Assembly (NCBI RefSeq): GCF_026914185.1
Contig: NC_070561.1
Coordinates: 1,364,001 to 1,428,000 of the forward strand
Length of the DNA: 64,000 nucleotides
Direction: 5' to 3'
Source: Puccinia triticina
Lineage: Eukaryota > Basidiomycota > Pucciniomycetes > Pucciniales > Pucciniaceae
Under the pieces are notes generated by a model, which saw only the letters and a program-made list of their open reading frames with translations, was not told where the DNA came from and did not search any database. Every line of letters begins with the position of its first letter. The first letter of the stretch is position 1. A program made the translations under genes and the position numbers. This document shows positions 34,124-45,800 of this stretch, piece after piece.

Positions 34124-34491
34124 CAGCCATTCTTGAAAAGCTTGCGGGCTCAAAGCTGATTTTTTTTTTTTTTCAGCCACAGGCCTGTACAGCTTCACTG
34201 TACAGGCAGTCAAAATCTCTTTGGGCGGCTGTTTGGCTCGATGAGGGTGCCGGGCTGGCCACAGGGCAGGAGAGGGGGATGTGGCGAAGGGTCTGATGAG
34301 TGTAAAATTGGTCCAGGATTCCAATGGTCCAACCCTCGAGGCCCCAAAGTTAAAAACAAAGAAAGTAGTGATTTTCTTACAATCACATTACTGTATGCAG
34401 CCTGTCATACAGGGGCTATACAGGCTTTGAGGCTGAAAATAGCAGTCCAAAATTTGGGCCTACCCAACCGCAAGCTTTTCGAGAATGGCTG
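34124..34491. mobile_element. Mariner-type MITE, copy 2 (368 bp), inverted relative to copy 1
   Basis: The ends CAGCCATTCTTGAAAAGCTT and inverse are flanked by TA at 34122-34123 and 34492-34493. It shares nearly the whole sequence with copy 1 in opposite orientation, with a 364-bp spacer, so the locus can form a large hairpin. Confidence 0.82.
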
Positions 34492-34630
34492 TACCAACCG
34501 AAATCATTTCAAAGAACTTCACCCGTGGTGTACCCCTCATATCCCGGCTTGAATTTCCCTTTCCTCTCCTTGTTTCTCCTTTCCTCTAAACCTTGTTCAG
34601 TTCTGTTCCCCCATTCCCCATAACACTGGA

Positions 34631-34761
34631 TGACTTCCCGTCAAGATCTGCGAGCCTCCCAGAAACGGTTTAGAGCCCAAAAAGCTAGATTTCCCTGTGA
34701 AAATCTGGAATTTTCGGGTCTAAAGCGGCATCTGGGAGGGTCCCAGATCCCACGGGAAGTC
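34631..34761. mobile_element. Short MITE, 131 bp
   Basis: Ends TGACTTCCCGT and inverse (ACGGGAAGTCA variant). Inner sequence caagatctg / cagatccc also pairs. It shares the ACTTCCCGTC end with the element at 34914. No clean target duplication. Confidence 0.5.
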
Positions 34762-34913
34762 ACCCACTAGCATCATTGTAGTTGTGTTTGATCAAATTTG
34801 TTGTGTGCTTCACAGAGATGTTCCCTAGATTCATGGTGTGCAATGCCATAGGCCAAAATTCCCTTTTTTTTAAAAAAAAAAAAAAAAGTCCAAGAAGATG
34901 ATCTGATGTGAAT

Positions 34914-35064
34914 GGAGGACTTCCCGTCAGCTAAATTGCTTAATCTAGAGGGACAGGCTAAACCTTACTGGCTGGTGAAAATTGATTGATGTCACGTTTT
35001 CACCAGCAAACAAGGTTTCTCGGCCTCCTCTCAATCAAGCCTTTTAGGCGACGGGAAGTCCTCC
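34914..35064. mobile_element. Short MITE, 151 bp, AAT target duplication
   Basis: Ends GGAGGACTTCCCGTC and GACGGGAAGTCCTCC are flanked by AAT on both sides (34911-34913 and 35065-35067). A 3-bp A/T duplication suits PIF/Harbinger-type elements. Non-coding. Confidence 0.7.
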
Positions 35065-35067
35065 AAT

Positions 35068-36416
35068 ACCTTCCAATACCCGTTTTACACATCTGTTTCT
35101 ATCTACGGTCTGACGTTGCAGATTTGTGATCCATATTTAGGTTGACCCGGGTTAAAACACTGTCAACCATGCCCCTGCCCTCGCGGGCAGCCTGCTGAGA
35201 TCGCCTGTCCTGGGTAGAAAACGGGATACAAATGTTAAGCGCAGCCATAGGGAGTACATGGATCCCTCGTGGTTGAGGAGATTGTACACATGGGATATAT
35301 TAAAGCCACCTACTGTAACAGAATCACATGCATTTTCCATTGGCAATAGGAATCTGCTCCGGCCCAGATTCGGCCAGGTGAGCTCCGTGGTCCCGATTCC
35401 GATTGCCCAATCTCTCGCCGGTTTTGCTCTCTAGATCTCCAAAAGACTCTTCAGGCCTCTTTCCGTCTCCCAGACTTTCCTCCTTCTTTCGATCTTGGCA
35501 TAGCAATTCACCAACAAAACAGGAATCTGATGTCATTTAGCTGAACTCACCCGCCCGATTCCAACCACCGGTTTACAGTTGTGGTTGCTCGCCTAGAATA
35601 TCCAGAATCAGCTTGGGCTTGGAAGTTATCCGCAGGGACAAGTTTTTCCCAATCAAATTTGACTTGTTGCAAGTATGTAATTTGTAAATATGATGTAGTG
35701 GCCAGAGATCAGAAGAAGTTAAAAAGCAGGCCCATACGATTCTTAAATGGCATATAACTCACTCAGACGCTTTCGCGTTTATCATCCATAGTATCCAACC
35801 CCGTCGTTACGAGATTCTTCCAACGATCCTTACCGGGTGCAGTCCTCCCCACAGGCGCCGCACCTAAACCTTCCTTTCCTTACCTGCCACTTCGCGACGA
35901 ATTATTGTTTTGTAGACGCTGCATAGTGTACCCGGCAATTCACGTTTGACTTCGATCCGAGTCCCGACTGACGAAGCCCGTAGCGCGCTCATTTGAGGAT
36001 GTCGACCGGAGATGGTGATGACTTGTTCGATCCCTTCTGCCGATCTGTGGCCCACTCCGACCGAGCTTCCAGCACATTAGCGAATGGTGGTAGCCGCGTA
36101 GATGCTCAACGTGGGTCCCGCTTAACCTTTGTTTCTTTGTTGCTCCCTTTAAAAAAAATTCAGAATTGCGATCACCTTCATCCTTCATCTGCGTGCATCT
36201 CCCGATCCCATCAGCGGACCTCCCTGCAGTCCTCTCTATCAACAACTTTGCTCTGCGGGAGACGCCACTTTGTTTTCCCGCCGTCCATTTTCCCGACTCT
36301 GGCCCCCACTTCCCTTGTCTCCCCCCTCTTCAATTTGACCCACTCTTTCACGACCCGTCTCCCTCATTATTAGAACTCCCCCCTTGCCTTCCCCTCCAGC
36401 GCAAGAGCAGTGCTAC
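35068..36416. other. Upstream region of the first GH5 gene
   Basis: No gene supported. From about 36160 the sequence is C/T-rich (fungal promoter-like pyrimidine tracts) and resembles 54340-54600 upstream of the second copy, so the ancestral duplication includes promoter DNA. Confidence 0.5.
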
Positions 36417-39345
36417 ATGGGATCCGGCCCGCGACAGTGGCTTTACGAAAATCGGTAACGAATCTATACATACCTCTGGGAGTATGGTCGCGTCAGCATT
36501 TTCAGTCCATTTTTCTTTTCCCCCAATGTCTCATCTTCATTCCTGCCCCCGCCCCCCTTTGTATAATATATAGGCTCGAAAAACTGGACGAGAGAGAAAT
36601 TGAAGGTATCGGCCTAGTGCGCCCCTCCGCTACAAGGGGGCTTGCCTCTGAGAATAATCCACCCAATCTCAGGTCTCCACCTCCTGGCCAGAAAATCAGA
36701 CAGCGGAAGCTGCTCATCAGTCTGGGTGGTCTGGCATTGATAGTCGCAATCATCATCATTGCAACGGTGGTCAGCTTGCGGAAATCTCGGCTTGGCGACT
36801 CTGGCACAGTCAATCGCGCGGATGGTGCGATTGTCACTGCTTCAGGCGATTTACTCAAGCTGTGGGGCGGAAACGGCGACAAAATTACAGTTCAGCTCAA
36901 CCGTTTGACTTGCCTCATGACCGTGAAGTTTCGGATTTGCTGATTCTTGTTGTTGCATCATTATCTTCCAGACTGATAATGGCACGACCTTCGAGTACAG
37001 AAACCCGCTAGGAGGCACATGGGTTGCCGTTCCTTTCAATGATACCGCGAAACCTCAAGCGGATTCGCCGCCCTTGAACCAACCGTGGGATTATTCCAAT
37101 CGACGAATTCTGGGCGTCAACCTGGGAGGCTGGCTCGTCCTCGAACCTTTCATTACCCCGTACCTGTTTGAGCCCTTCAGCAGCCATGATGCCGATGGCA
37201 AGCCGTCCACGGTGGTCGACGAATGGACCCTGTCCACCGCACTTGGCGACAAACTCGCGTCGACCTTGGAGGACCATTACCGCACATTTATCACGGAAGA
37301 AGATTTCATGCAGATAGCTGCCGCCGGTCTCAATTGGGTTCGCCTGCCTGTGGGCTGGTGGATGATCGAAACCTGGGACGGGGAGCCGTTTCTGGAAGGC
37401 GTTTCTTTCAAGTATTTCCTCAAGGCTCTCCAGTGGGCGCGCAAGTACGGCTTGAGGGTCAACCTTGATCTGCATGCGGTTCCGGGCAGTCAGAACGGCT
37501 ACAATCACTCCGGCAAACTAGGCTCCATCAACTTCCTGATCGGCTTGATGGGCGTCGCCAATGCGCAAAGGACGTTGAACTACATCCGCACACTCACCCA
37601 GTTTATCTCGCAGCCCCAATACGTCAACGTCGTCCCGATGTTCTCTGTCTTGAACGAAGCCCTCACCCAGAAAATTGGCGTGCAACAGATGAGGTCGTTG
37701 TCAGTCAGTTTCACTTTCTTTTGGCCCTTCTTCGTCAATTTTTCAGCTTACCAGAAATCCTTTCCTTAGTTACCTTGAAGTATACCAAATGATGCGTGGA
37801 ATCACGGGGTACGGAGCCGGGAAAGGGCCGATGATGATCATCCACGATGGATTCCAAGGAACCGGGGCCGGGCACACCGGATGGGGTGGATACTTGAAAG
37901 GCGCAGACCGGATCGGACTCGATACTCACACATACTTCGCATTTGACAAACAGAGTAACGATTCTCTGGGGTACAATTCCTACAAGCCGTGCACGTACTG
38001 GGCCAAAGGCTTCAACCAGACGAACACCGACTTTGGCTTCAATTTCGCCGGAGAGTATTCGCTTGCGGTGAACGACTGTGGGCTCTGGCTGAACAATGTC
38101 GGAGTAGGAAGCCGCTACGACGGCACATACCCTAATACCAGCGGCCCCGACACCAAGAATTTTCCCAAGGTTGGATCGTGCGATCCATGGAACGATTACC
38201 GGACGTGGAACGCGGACATGAAGAAAAGCATCGCCGACCTGGCCGCCACTTCGCAAGACGCGATGCAAAACTCATTCTTTTGGACGTGGAAGATCTCCCG
38301 TTCAGTGCGCACGCCCGACGTCAAGCCCAACCCAATGTGGGATTACCAGCTCGGCTTGCAGCAAGGCTGGATCAGACCCGATGCTAGAGGAAGTGTTGGA
38401 GCTTGTGCGGTAGTAGCCGCCCAACAAGGGGCCACCGCGCCAGTCCAGCAATGGGCTGGCAAATTCTCCGATTGGCAGATAGGTGCTGGTTCAGACGCGC
38501 CTCGAACCATCGATCCTGCTCAACTCGCGTTGTACGGACAGTGGCCACCGACCCAGATATTCGTACAGCCAGGGGAAAACGCAGTATACCCCGACGTCAA
38601 CAATCTGCCGCAGTACACGCCGACAGGGACGCCAGTGATCTTAAAGCCGGATGAGCCCAATCCTCGAGATTCCCCCGTCACCGCTTCCGTCGGACCTGGT
38701 TCCGGTTGGGCCAACGATGCGGACCGCGCTGGGTGGTATGTTCCCATCAAGGATTGTCAGTACCCGAACCCATGGGCCGCTGGTGGATTGCCAGCACCCA
38801 CAGCCCCTTTCTGTGCAGGAACAGCCACGCAACCTACCAAAACCTCACCACCAAGTTTCCGAAAACGATGAGCTCTCCCTAAACACACAACTGTTGTAAC
38901 AATTTCCTCTGACCCCCATATATGTACCTGTCCGCTCAATTGTTTGAGACTCTATTAACGGCTACTAACTACCAAGTTAGCTTACTTACATACTCCATAA
39001 TAATTGTGTTATCCACTTGAACTCGTGTGTGGGCAAAGTGCAAACCCTCTCAAAGCATGCCTCTTGGGATGAGGCTTTCACTATGCCCTTTGATAGGCTT
39101 ATTTTGTAGAAAATAACTTCTTGTAGCGCCTGAGTTTGCCTCCAGTAAGAATCTGTTTGAATGTATAGATCTACACATGCCACAAGGTCGATTTCCTCTT
39201 TCTACCACTTTCTTTGGGGTTGATTGTTTTTTCCGTACTGATGAACTGTATCTGTACACGTATATGCTTACTTTTATCTCACGTTGCGCTTCTTCTTTTG
39301 TTGCCGTGAATTGCGGAAGGTCAAACAAAATCACTGTTTCCACTT
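36160..39345 (+). repeat. Segmental duplication, copy A (partner 54340-57540)
   Basis: Promoter, gene and 3' flank align with the second GH5 locus at an offset of 18179 bp in the core. The 3' flanks still share blocks (gcaaaccctctcaaagc, tatgccctttgataggctt, gtagatctacacat), with many substitutions and small gaps. The core 36937-37950 is almost identical. Confidence 0.85.
36417..38871 (+). CDS. Membrane-anchored GH5 exo-beta-1,3-glucanase, copy A (737 aa)
   Basis: Glucan 1,3-beta-glucosidases of GH5 release glucose from beta-1,3-glucan and remodel the fungal wall. Exons 36417-36454, 36574-36922, 36972-37696 and 37770-38871 join in phase. A cytosolic N-tail rich in Pro/Ser precedes a single membrane helix (LGGLALIVAIIIIATVV, about residues 63-79), so this is a type II protein with the enzyme outside. 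The catalytic domain starts near ILGVNLGGWLVLEPFITP. The acid/base Glu lies in SVLNEALT (about residue 360) and the nucleophile Glu in FNFAGEYSLA (about 466). The C-terminus is Pro/Thr-rich, without a GPI signal. Relative to copy B, exon 2 has lost one base near 36902; using the donor at 36923 restores the frame at the cost of about ten changed residues. Confidence 0.85.
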
Positions 39346-39391
39346 CAGCTCAGGGACATCTTGAATCAAATCGGGGCCGGCCCAGCAATTG
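38872..39391. other. 3' flank of GH5 copy A
   Basis: Transcribed 3' region probable, and intergenic DNA homologous to 57051-57540. No further gene. Confidence 0.5.
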
Positions 39392-39400
39392 CCCCCTTTG

Positions 39401-39974
39401 CTAACTTAACAAAGTCCCTCTATTGGAGGGGGGACAATGTCCCGCAGGGACCCTCCAAAGGAGGGACTTGTGTGCTCAGTCAATCCCGTGGCCTGAGAGA
39501 ATTAGGAAAATGTCATTTTTCAATCCTTTCTGGACGCACCATTTCTCACTGGGCAATGAAACTTTGGCGGAGCAAAATATTCACAAGATCGTGCAGAATC
39601 TTTGTATGTCTATTTCTCAGGGCCTTGGGTGGGCATTGAGATCATCTACTGTGACTGACATGTGCCCGCTTCATTGTGTATTACCCATTTTGCACTGTAC
39701 AGAATCTGATCAAATCAATGATGTTACAACTCTGATTGTAGCTCAACCAGAAGAGTTGAGGATGAGAAAAAATAGTGGAAGATGGAGACAGCTGGGGCCA
39801 TCCCAGAAATGAAAATTAGAGCGAAAAAGGTGCAGAAAATCATGCAGGAGATTGGTCTCAAAGAATTCCCCGCCAAAAGGCCTAATTCTTTACTGCCGCG
39901 GAGTCGACATAGCCCAATAAGTCCCTCCTTCGGAAGTTGCTTCGCTCCACCGAGGTGGGAATTAGCCAAGTTAG
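39401..39974. mobile_element. Mutator-like MITE, copy 1 (574 bp)
   Basis: Ends CTAACTT and AAGTTAG, with subterminal arms containing ccctccaaaggagggactt. The 9-bp sequence CCCCCTTTG occurs on both sides exactly (39392-39400 and 39975-39983). Nine-bp duplications characterise Mutator-type transposases. The inside is non-coding. It shares ends and arms with the element at 50976-51623. Confidence 0.85.
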
Positions 39975-39983
39975 CCCCCTTTG

Positions 39984-40484
39984 CGTCCACTCAGGCCTGG
40001 GAGGACGGGAGGACCCTTGGGCACGCTCTTAGGCATAGCCTGTCGCGTGTGCGCCAGAGCGCTAATCATCTTGTATGATGCTGCTACACATTCAACAGCC
40101 TAAGCTGTCTAGGGAGTCCTGGAAGCCAGGAAGTGGCTCCCCGAGACTCCCGTGTACGGGTTGTGGAGAGGAGCGCAACAAGTTTGTTGTTGAACCTCGT
40201 CACAGCTCCTTCTCTGACTTCCTAGCCTATCCGAGAGGGCACACACTTCTTGGGTCAAGAAGTCCGGTCCTCCGGATTGGGAGGTAAGGAGAAGAAGTGT
40301 GTACGGAGAGTATCTCCTCTCTGGAGCAGCACACACGGGTGTGTGTCGGCAAGGGTGTAAGACCCACTTATCTAGGTCCTGGACCTAGAGCCGAACCCGT
40401 GCCGGCTGTCCGTACTATTGTGTGGGCATGGCTAGTCATTGCATGTATCGGTCTATCAGATGAGGACAGGAGGATTCAGGATCT
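39984..40484. other. GC-rich flank, probably the 3' end of DIRS element 2
   Basis: Non-coding sequence downstream of the tyrosine recombinase on the minus strand, rich in short inverted motifs (aggtcctggacct, gtccggtcctccggat). The outer border of the DIRS element lies somewhere here. I could not define its terminal repeat. Confidence 0.4.
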
Positions 40485-40997
40485 CTATCGGTTCCAGTAA
40501 CCCGTGAGTTCTTCTAGGGTCCGGATGGCTTCTGCCTTCTCTGTCGCGGAGTATTCCCTGATGTAGAGCCGGTAGCATTCTGATTTCCAGCGTCCCAGCT
40601 TGCAGATGTCTTCTTTCGGGACTCCCATCGCGTTCCTGAGAGAAGCGCCTCCTACTCGAAAAGAATGTCCTGATATTCCTTTGTATCCTAGAGATCTCCA
40701 AGTTTGCGTGAGGAAATCGCAGACTTTCCTTTTCACTAGGTGTACTCGAGTTCCTGTGTCGTCGTTGTACCCGAAGAGGGAAGAGTCTCGGTGCGGGAGG
40801 GCATTGGCCACCCTTCGTCGGATGGCCGCGACGGGGCAGAGCATATGACCAAGGGCCCGCAACGAAATGAGTTGTATCTCCCCTGGTGCCGCGGTCTTGG
40901 CCCCTTTTAGGGACAGGGTAGCAGTATCGGCTCCATCAGCGCTACCGAAGGTGACGTCGGATATTAGGATCTCCGCGGTCTTATCTAGTGTCCCGGT

Positions 40998-41240
40998 TGT
41001 TGTAGTCTGTTACGTAATATACCATTACGTTACATCCCACACTGTCATGGTAAGTCATACTGTCATGACTTACCATAGGCATGGGACTTTCGCATGTTTC
41101 TCGACTTGACAGCACTATGCTATTACATACATATATACATATATATAGTCTATGTTTCTTCACTTGTTGTATCTCACTATTCCATTCTCTCTGTTCATTC
41201 CTCTACAAAATACATACACTCAAAGTGTCAGACTCTATTA
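40998..41240 (+). repeat. 5' LTR of the copia element
   Basis: 243 bp, carrying an inverted motif (gtcatggtaagtcat / atgacttacca, about 41043-41074) and the AT repeat catatatacatatatata. It ends in TA rather than the usual CA. Confidence 0.92.
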
Positions 41241-41252
41241 GGTTATGAGCAA
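41241..41252 (+). other. Primer-binding site matching the initiator tRNA anticodon arm
   Basis: GGTTATGAGC directly follows the LTR. It is complementary to the anticodon-loop region of tRNA-iMet (GCTCATAACC) rather than to a tRNA 3' end, the half-tRNA priming known for Drosophila copia and yeast Ty5. Confidence 0.75.
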
Positions 41253-41511
41253 TTTTTCTCGCGTTTTCTCAGTTACAAAGTTATAAAGAGTCTCAGATCA
41301 ATTTATTCCCCGAAGAAAGAGTTTAGTGAAAAGTTTATATTAGTATTGAAGTGTGTGCAGTGTTTGCAGGTGTATAGTGATAAATTCTAGTGTGAATATT
41401 GTTGTGTTGTGCCCGTTTTTTTAGTCTTAAGTGTATAGTTTTTTCGAATCTCTACCCAATACCCCTGAATATCTTTTTCCAAACTCAATCTACCTTATCC
41501 CTCTCTCTGCC

Positions 41512-42811
41512 ATGGCCCCCGTCAACCGTTCTCCCAGCTCTATTGCCACTTGTTCCACCAACGCAGCGGCAGCCGCCTCGAGCAGCAACGCGGCCGGAAA
41601 ACGAGTTGTATGCAGTCCTCCACCAACCTCTGACGACAAAGTTGATACAGTCATGGCACCACGAGAAGAACCACGCCAACATGTGCCTCGAGTCAACCTT
41701 ACAGACGATGATGCCCCTCTACCTCCCGATTAATCGGGAGGTAGAGGGGCATATATATTTCTCATACGCGTTAGACCCCCGGAATAAGGACCAGATCATC
41801 AAACACGCACACCATCTTTTTCCAGAGGCAAAAAAGCTAATTCCGTCGGGTTCCAATTTCCGCACTTGGCTGATGAAAATGGAAGAACTCGCGGATTTTG
41901 CTCTTGATTATCGCAACTACTACTTCGAGGATTTTTCCCGTCACCCTGTTGATCACATCGCGCGTGTAATTTTCCGTATTGCGCTTTCCGACGAGATCAA
42001 GGAAGACATCAACCACCGCGATTCATGTTACGCCATTATGATCTCCATCCGGCGTTGCTTTACGACGTTCAGTCGTGCAGCCCAAATAAATCGATGGGCA
42101 GCTTTGAAGTCCATTCCCTGCGACCAAGGTGTCCCTGCCACTACGGTCGCGGCGACTTATTGACGACGTTTGTTGGATCTCAAAGAATCGGGAGCTTCTC
42201 TAACTCAGGATTCTATTTTCGGCATGATGCTTCAAGACTCAATTGCACAGGGGTCGGCTTTACGACAAGAATTCGATTATCGAGTCAACCAGGAGCTGGC
42301 TGCTCGACGGCAAATCCCTTTACTGTTCGTCGAAATGATTGATCTTTTAAATGACTGCCAGGAGAAAGTTCGCGGCCGTGAGGCGGTACATTGAAACTCG
42401 GTACAACCTTCCACCTTTGAGGCTGAACCAAACCCTGCCCCGCATCGGAACAATTCCATTGAAAGTCACCCTGACAACGTCTACACAATGGCCGCCCGCC
42501 CTTCGAAATTCAAACAATCGCCCTCTGCGGTCAGGCACTGTTTTCGTTGTGGATCCAGCAGTCATTTGATTAGTAACTGCCCCGTTCCCCCAGAAGCGGC
42601 GCCGAAGAACCCGTCGACTAATCATCAAACTCAGAATCGTCTGCAAACCCCTCAGTATCAAGCTTACTATCCAATACTGGCTCCACCGGTCCCCGGGTAC
42701 AGTTTTCAGCAATTCTATCAACCAATCGTCCATACAGGCAATAACACGGCCAACACTGGTCGCCCCGCCGATAACTACCGGCCGGTTTATCCGCAAGGTT
42801 ATCAACCTTGA
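41512..42811 (+). pseudogene. copia gag, broken
   Basis: Start MAPVNRSPSS. The frame stops at 41731 in the middle of a perfect 42-bp palindrome and capsid sequence resumes in another frame (YALDPRNKDQIIKHAHHLFP..., NFRTWLMKMEELADFALDYR), stops again at 42161, and continues after a shift to a zinc knuckle CFRCGSSSHLISNC (about 42538-42580; CX2CX4HX4C). Gag would form the virus-like particle; this copy cannot encode it whole. Confidence 0.85.
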
Positions 42812-42829
42812 CCTGCTGCTCGGGAAGCA

Positions 42830-45800
42830 TTGGCTGATGTTCCCCCAGATGGACCCCAGATGTTCGTTATGCAGCCGGCGCCTCCGATGTTTAACATGCC
42901 TCCTGAAATGTCCCCGATGATAGGTATGCAACCCGCACCGCCCATGTTGTATGCAATGCCTCAAGACACGCCTTTGGCACCCGACGTTCAGCCATCTGCT
43001 CAGATGTTTGAAATGGATTGCAATATTGTTTTGACTCAACCTTCTTTTGGCTGCTTGTCCTTTTCTGCCGCGTCCCCCGCTCCTTATGCGGATTTGCCTG
43101 CTATTTTTGACACCGGTGCTACTCATCACCTGACAGGTGACAGGTTAGCTTTAACCAACTTTACTCCCCTAAGTAAACCCATACCGCTGCGGGTAGCCAC
43201 TAATGGCCCTCCTCGCTTCATTACAGCAAAAGGGACGCTGACTTTCCCGGGGGCGACTTCAACCCCTACACTGATCAATGATGTGCTGTACTGTCCCAAT
43301 GCGGCTCACACTCTTGTTTCCCCCGCAGCTTTACGTCTCGTGGGTTTTTCACTATCTTTTCAGGCTGATTCTTTTTTCATCTCACACGGACGCCACTTAT
43401 GGACGCGCTCGACTCTCAACCCGGTTTCTAGGAAGTGGGAACTCCCTTCCCCTGCACGCTCGTTTGATCCTCGTCCTGTACATAGTTCATTGTCTCCGTC
43501 TGTCATTACTCCTTCCCAAACCAATGTACCCCGCCCTCATTCCGCCTGTGCTAGTGTTGTTGGATCTGTTCATCCGGTTTTGTCTTCGCCACCGACTTCT
43601 GCGCCTGTTGTTGTACTATCACATTGTACTGCTCTTCCGTCTGTATCCCCGGTCCAAACATCAAATGTGATAGTAAACAAAGATTACATCCCGTTTGAGT
43701 TTTCCGTTCCTGTCGCTACAAACAAGCCTTTTGAAATGCCTCACCTTACTGCAGATGAGTCCCTCCTGCTCCACGTACACCGGCGTTTTGGACACGCTAG
43801 CCTCCGAACAATACGGCGTATGATGACTCTCGGTGTAGCTTTAGGGTTACCCAAAACTCTTCCCCGTGGGGAAATCCAATGCCCCTCCTGTATGATCTCC
43901 AAAAGCGTTAACCGGAACACTCTCACCTCTGATCGCCGTGATTTTCAACCTATGGACGCATGGAACGTCGACCTGGTTGGACCCTTTGAGCTCGCTGCTC
44001 TTGGAGGTGGGTTATATGTCTTGACAATCCGAGATATTGGTTCCGGGTACGCTGAGGCGAAGGTTTTGGCCAAGAAAAGTGAAGCCTGTACTGTTCTTCA
44101 AGATACTATCTTACGTTTGGAACGTTGTACTGGTTGATGTCTGAAAATACTGCGTTCCGACAACGGCGGCGAATTCAATAGCAAGGTACTTGGTGAATTC
44201 CTAGCCAAAAAAGGCATTACCACCGAACGGTCTGTCGCCTACCATCACTACCAGAATGGTACTATAGAATGTTTCAATTGTACACTGCAAGACATGGGCC
44301 GCACAATTCTTTTAGATAGTACTCTTCCAAAAGAATTCTGGGGTCTGGCGTTTGTCTGGGCTTGTTACACTCTCAACCGGATCCCCAACGCGGCAAGTGG
44401 TGATGTGACTCCTTTCAAGAGGATTTTTGGTGTTAAACCGAATGTCAACCGTCTCTGGCCGTTTGGTTCCCTAGCTTTTGTGCACGTGCCCGCAGAGAAA
44501 CGTCGTAAACTGGACGAACGTGCTTTGAAAGGCTATGCTGTGTTTTACCTCCCGGACTCCAAAGGTTGGGGATTTTGGATTCCGGATCTTGGCTCTTACT
44601 GCCATTCGGCTATCGCAACCTTTCTTGATTTTCCCAGCTCCATCTCGTCTTCACCCTCCTTTTCATTCGCCGATTCTCTTGTCTTACAACTTGGGAGTTT
44701 TGAAGACAAGGTCCTAGTGCAATCACAGGATGAAATGGTTGATATTATCTGCAACACAATCCCGGAAATTCTTGACGCCTTGGTACCTACTACTTACAAA
44801 CAGGCAACCAAAGATGTCAATAGCGTAAAATGGTTGCAAGCAATAAATGAGGAACTTTCGAATCTCAACCGTCTAGGAGTATGGTCTGTAAAACCGGTTC
44901 CCAAGGGTACAAAGATTCTTCGCGCTAAGTGGGTCTTCGCCAGGAAACTGTCTGCCCTCGGGGTAGTTATACGTTTCAAAGCCCGTTATGTGGCAAAGGG
45001 TTTCACACAGATTGAAGGCGAACATTTTCACGGTACGTTTGCCCCCACCGCTACGTTTGTATTGATGCAACTGGTCTTGTCCATTGCAGCCATGAATGAC
45101 TGGCCAGTCCACACTTTCGATTTTGTCGCTGCCTACCTTAACTCACCTATCGATGAGGAGGTGTGGGTGGCGCCCCCGGAAGGCCTCAATGTTGCTGCTG
45201 GCCATACCTGTCTATTACATAAAGCCCTGTATGGTACTCGCCAGGCAGCTCGTTGCTGGTGGCAGCATTTATCGGCCACACTCGGACGGCTCGGTTACGA
45301 GAGCTCGCAATTCGACAGCAGTGTCTATGTTCTCCGCAGGCGTAACGGTCCATCAGTGATTTGGATACACGTTGACGATGGAATCGTCACGGGTTCGTCT
45401 ACTCAGATCCTACGGGAACTGGAGTCCGCGTTATCGGACAGCCTGGAAATTAAGTGGTCCTCGTCTCTGTCAGATATCGTTGGGCTTACGGGACCAGCGT
45501 GGTTTTAACCTTGGACAACCGAAACTGGTCTCCAAACTTCTCTCATTGCATTGGGACGGTGCCAGTCACGCCAAAACACCTCTTCCGATTGGTAATTTAC
45601 CGCTTTCATGCAGCGCGGACAACGGTTTAGAAGCGTCCAAATATCTCTCCATTCTTGGTTTTCTCAGTTATCTCTCAGCGGGATCCCGGCCTGATATTAC
45701 TTTTGGCGTTAATTTCCTGTCACGTTTTTCAAAAAGCCCCGGAATTGAACACTGGAAATGCCTGCATCACCTTGTCAGTTATGTTGCCGCAACAAGGGAT

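Noticed and set aside
37008..37508. Minus-strand frames opposite the GH5 genes (also 55187-55687, 37735-38268, 55914-56447)
   Set aside because: Shadows of a GC-rich coding strand; they are conserved only because the sense gene is.
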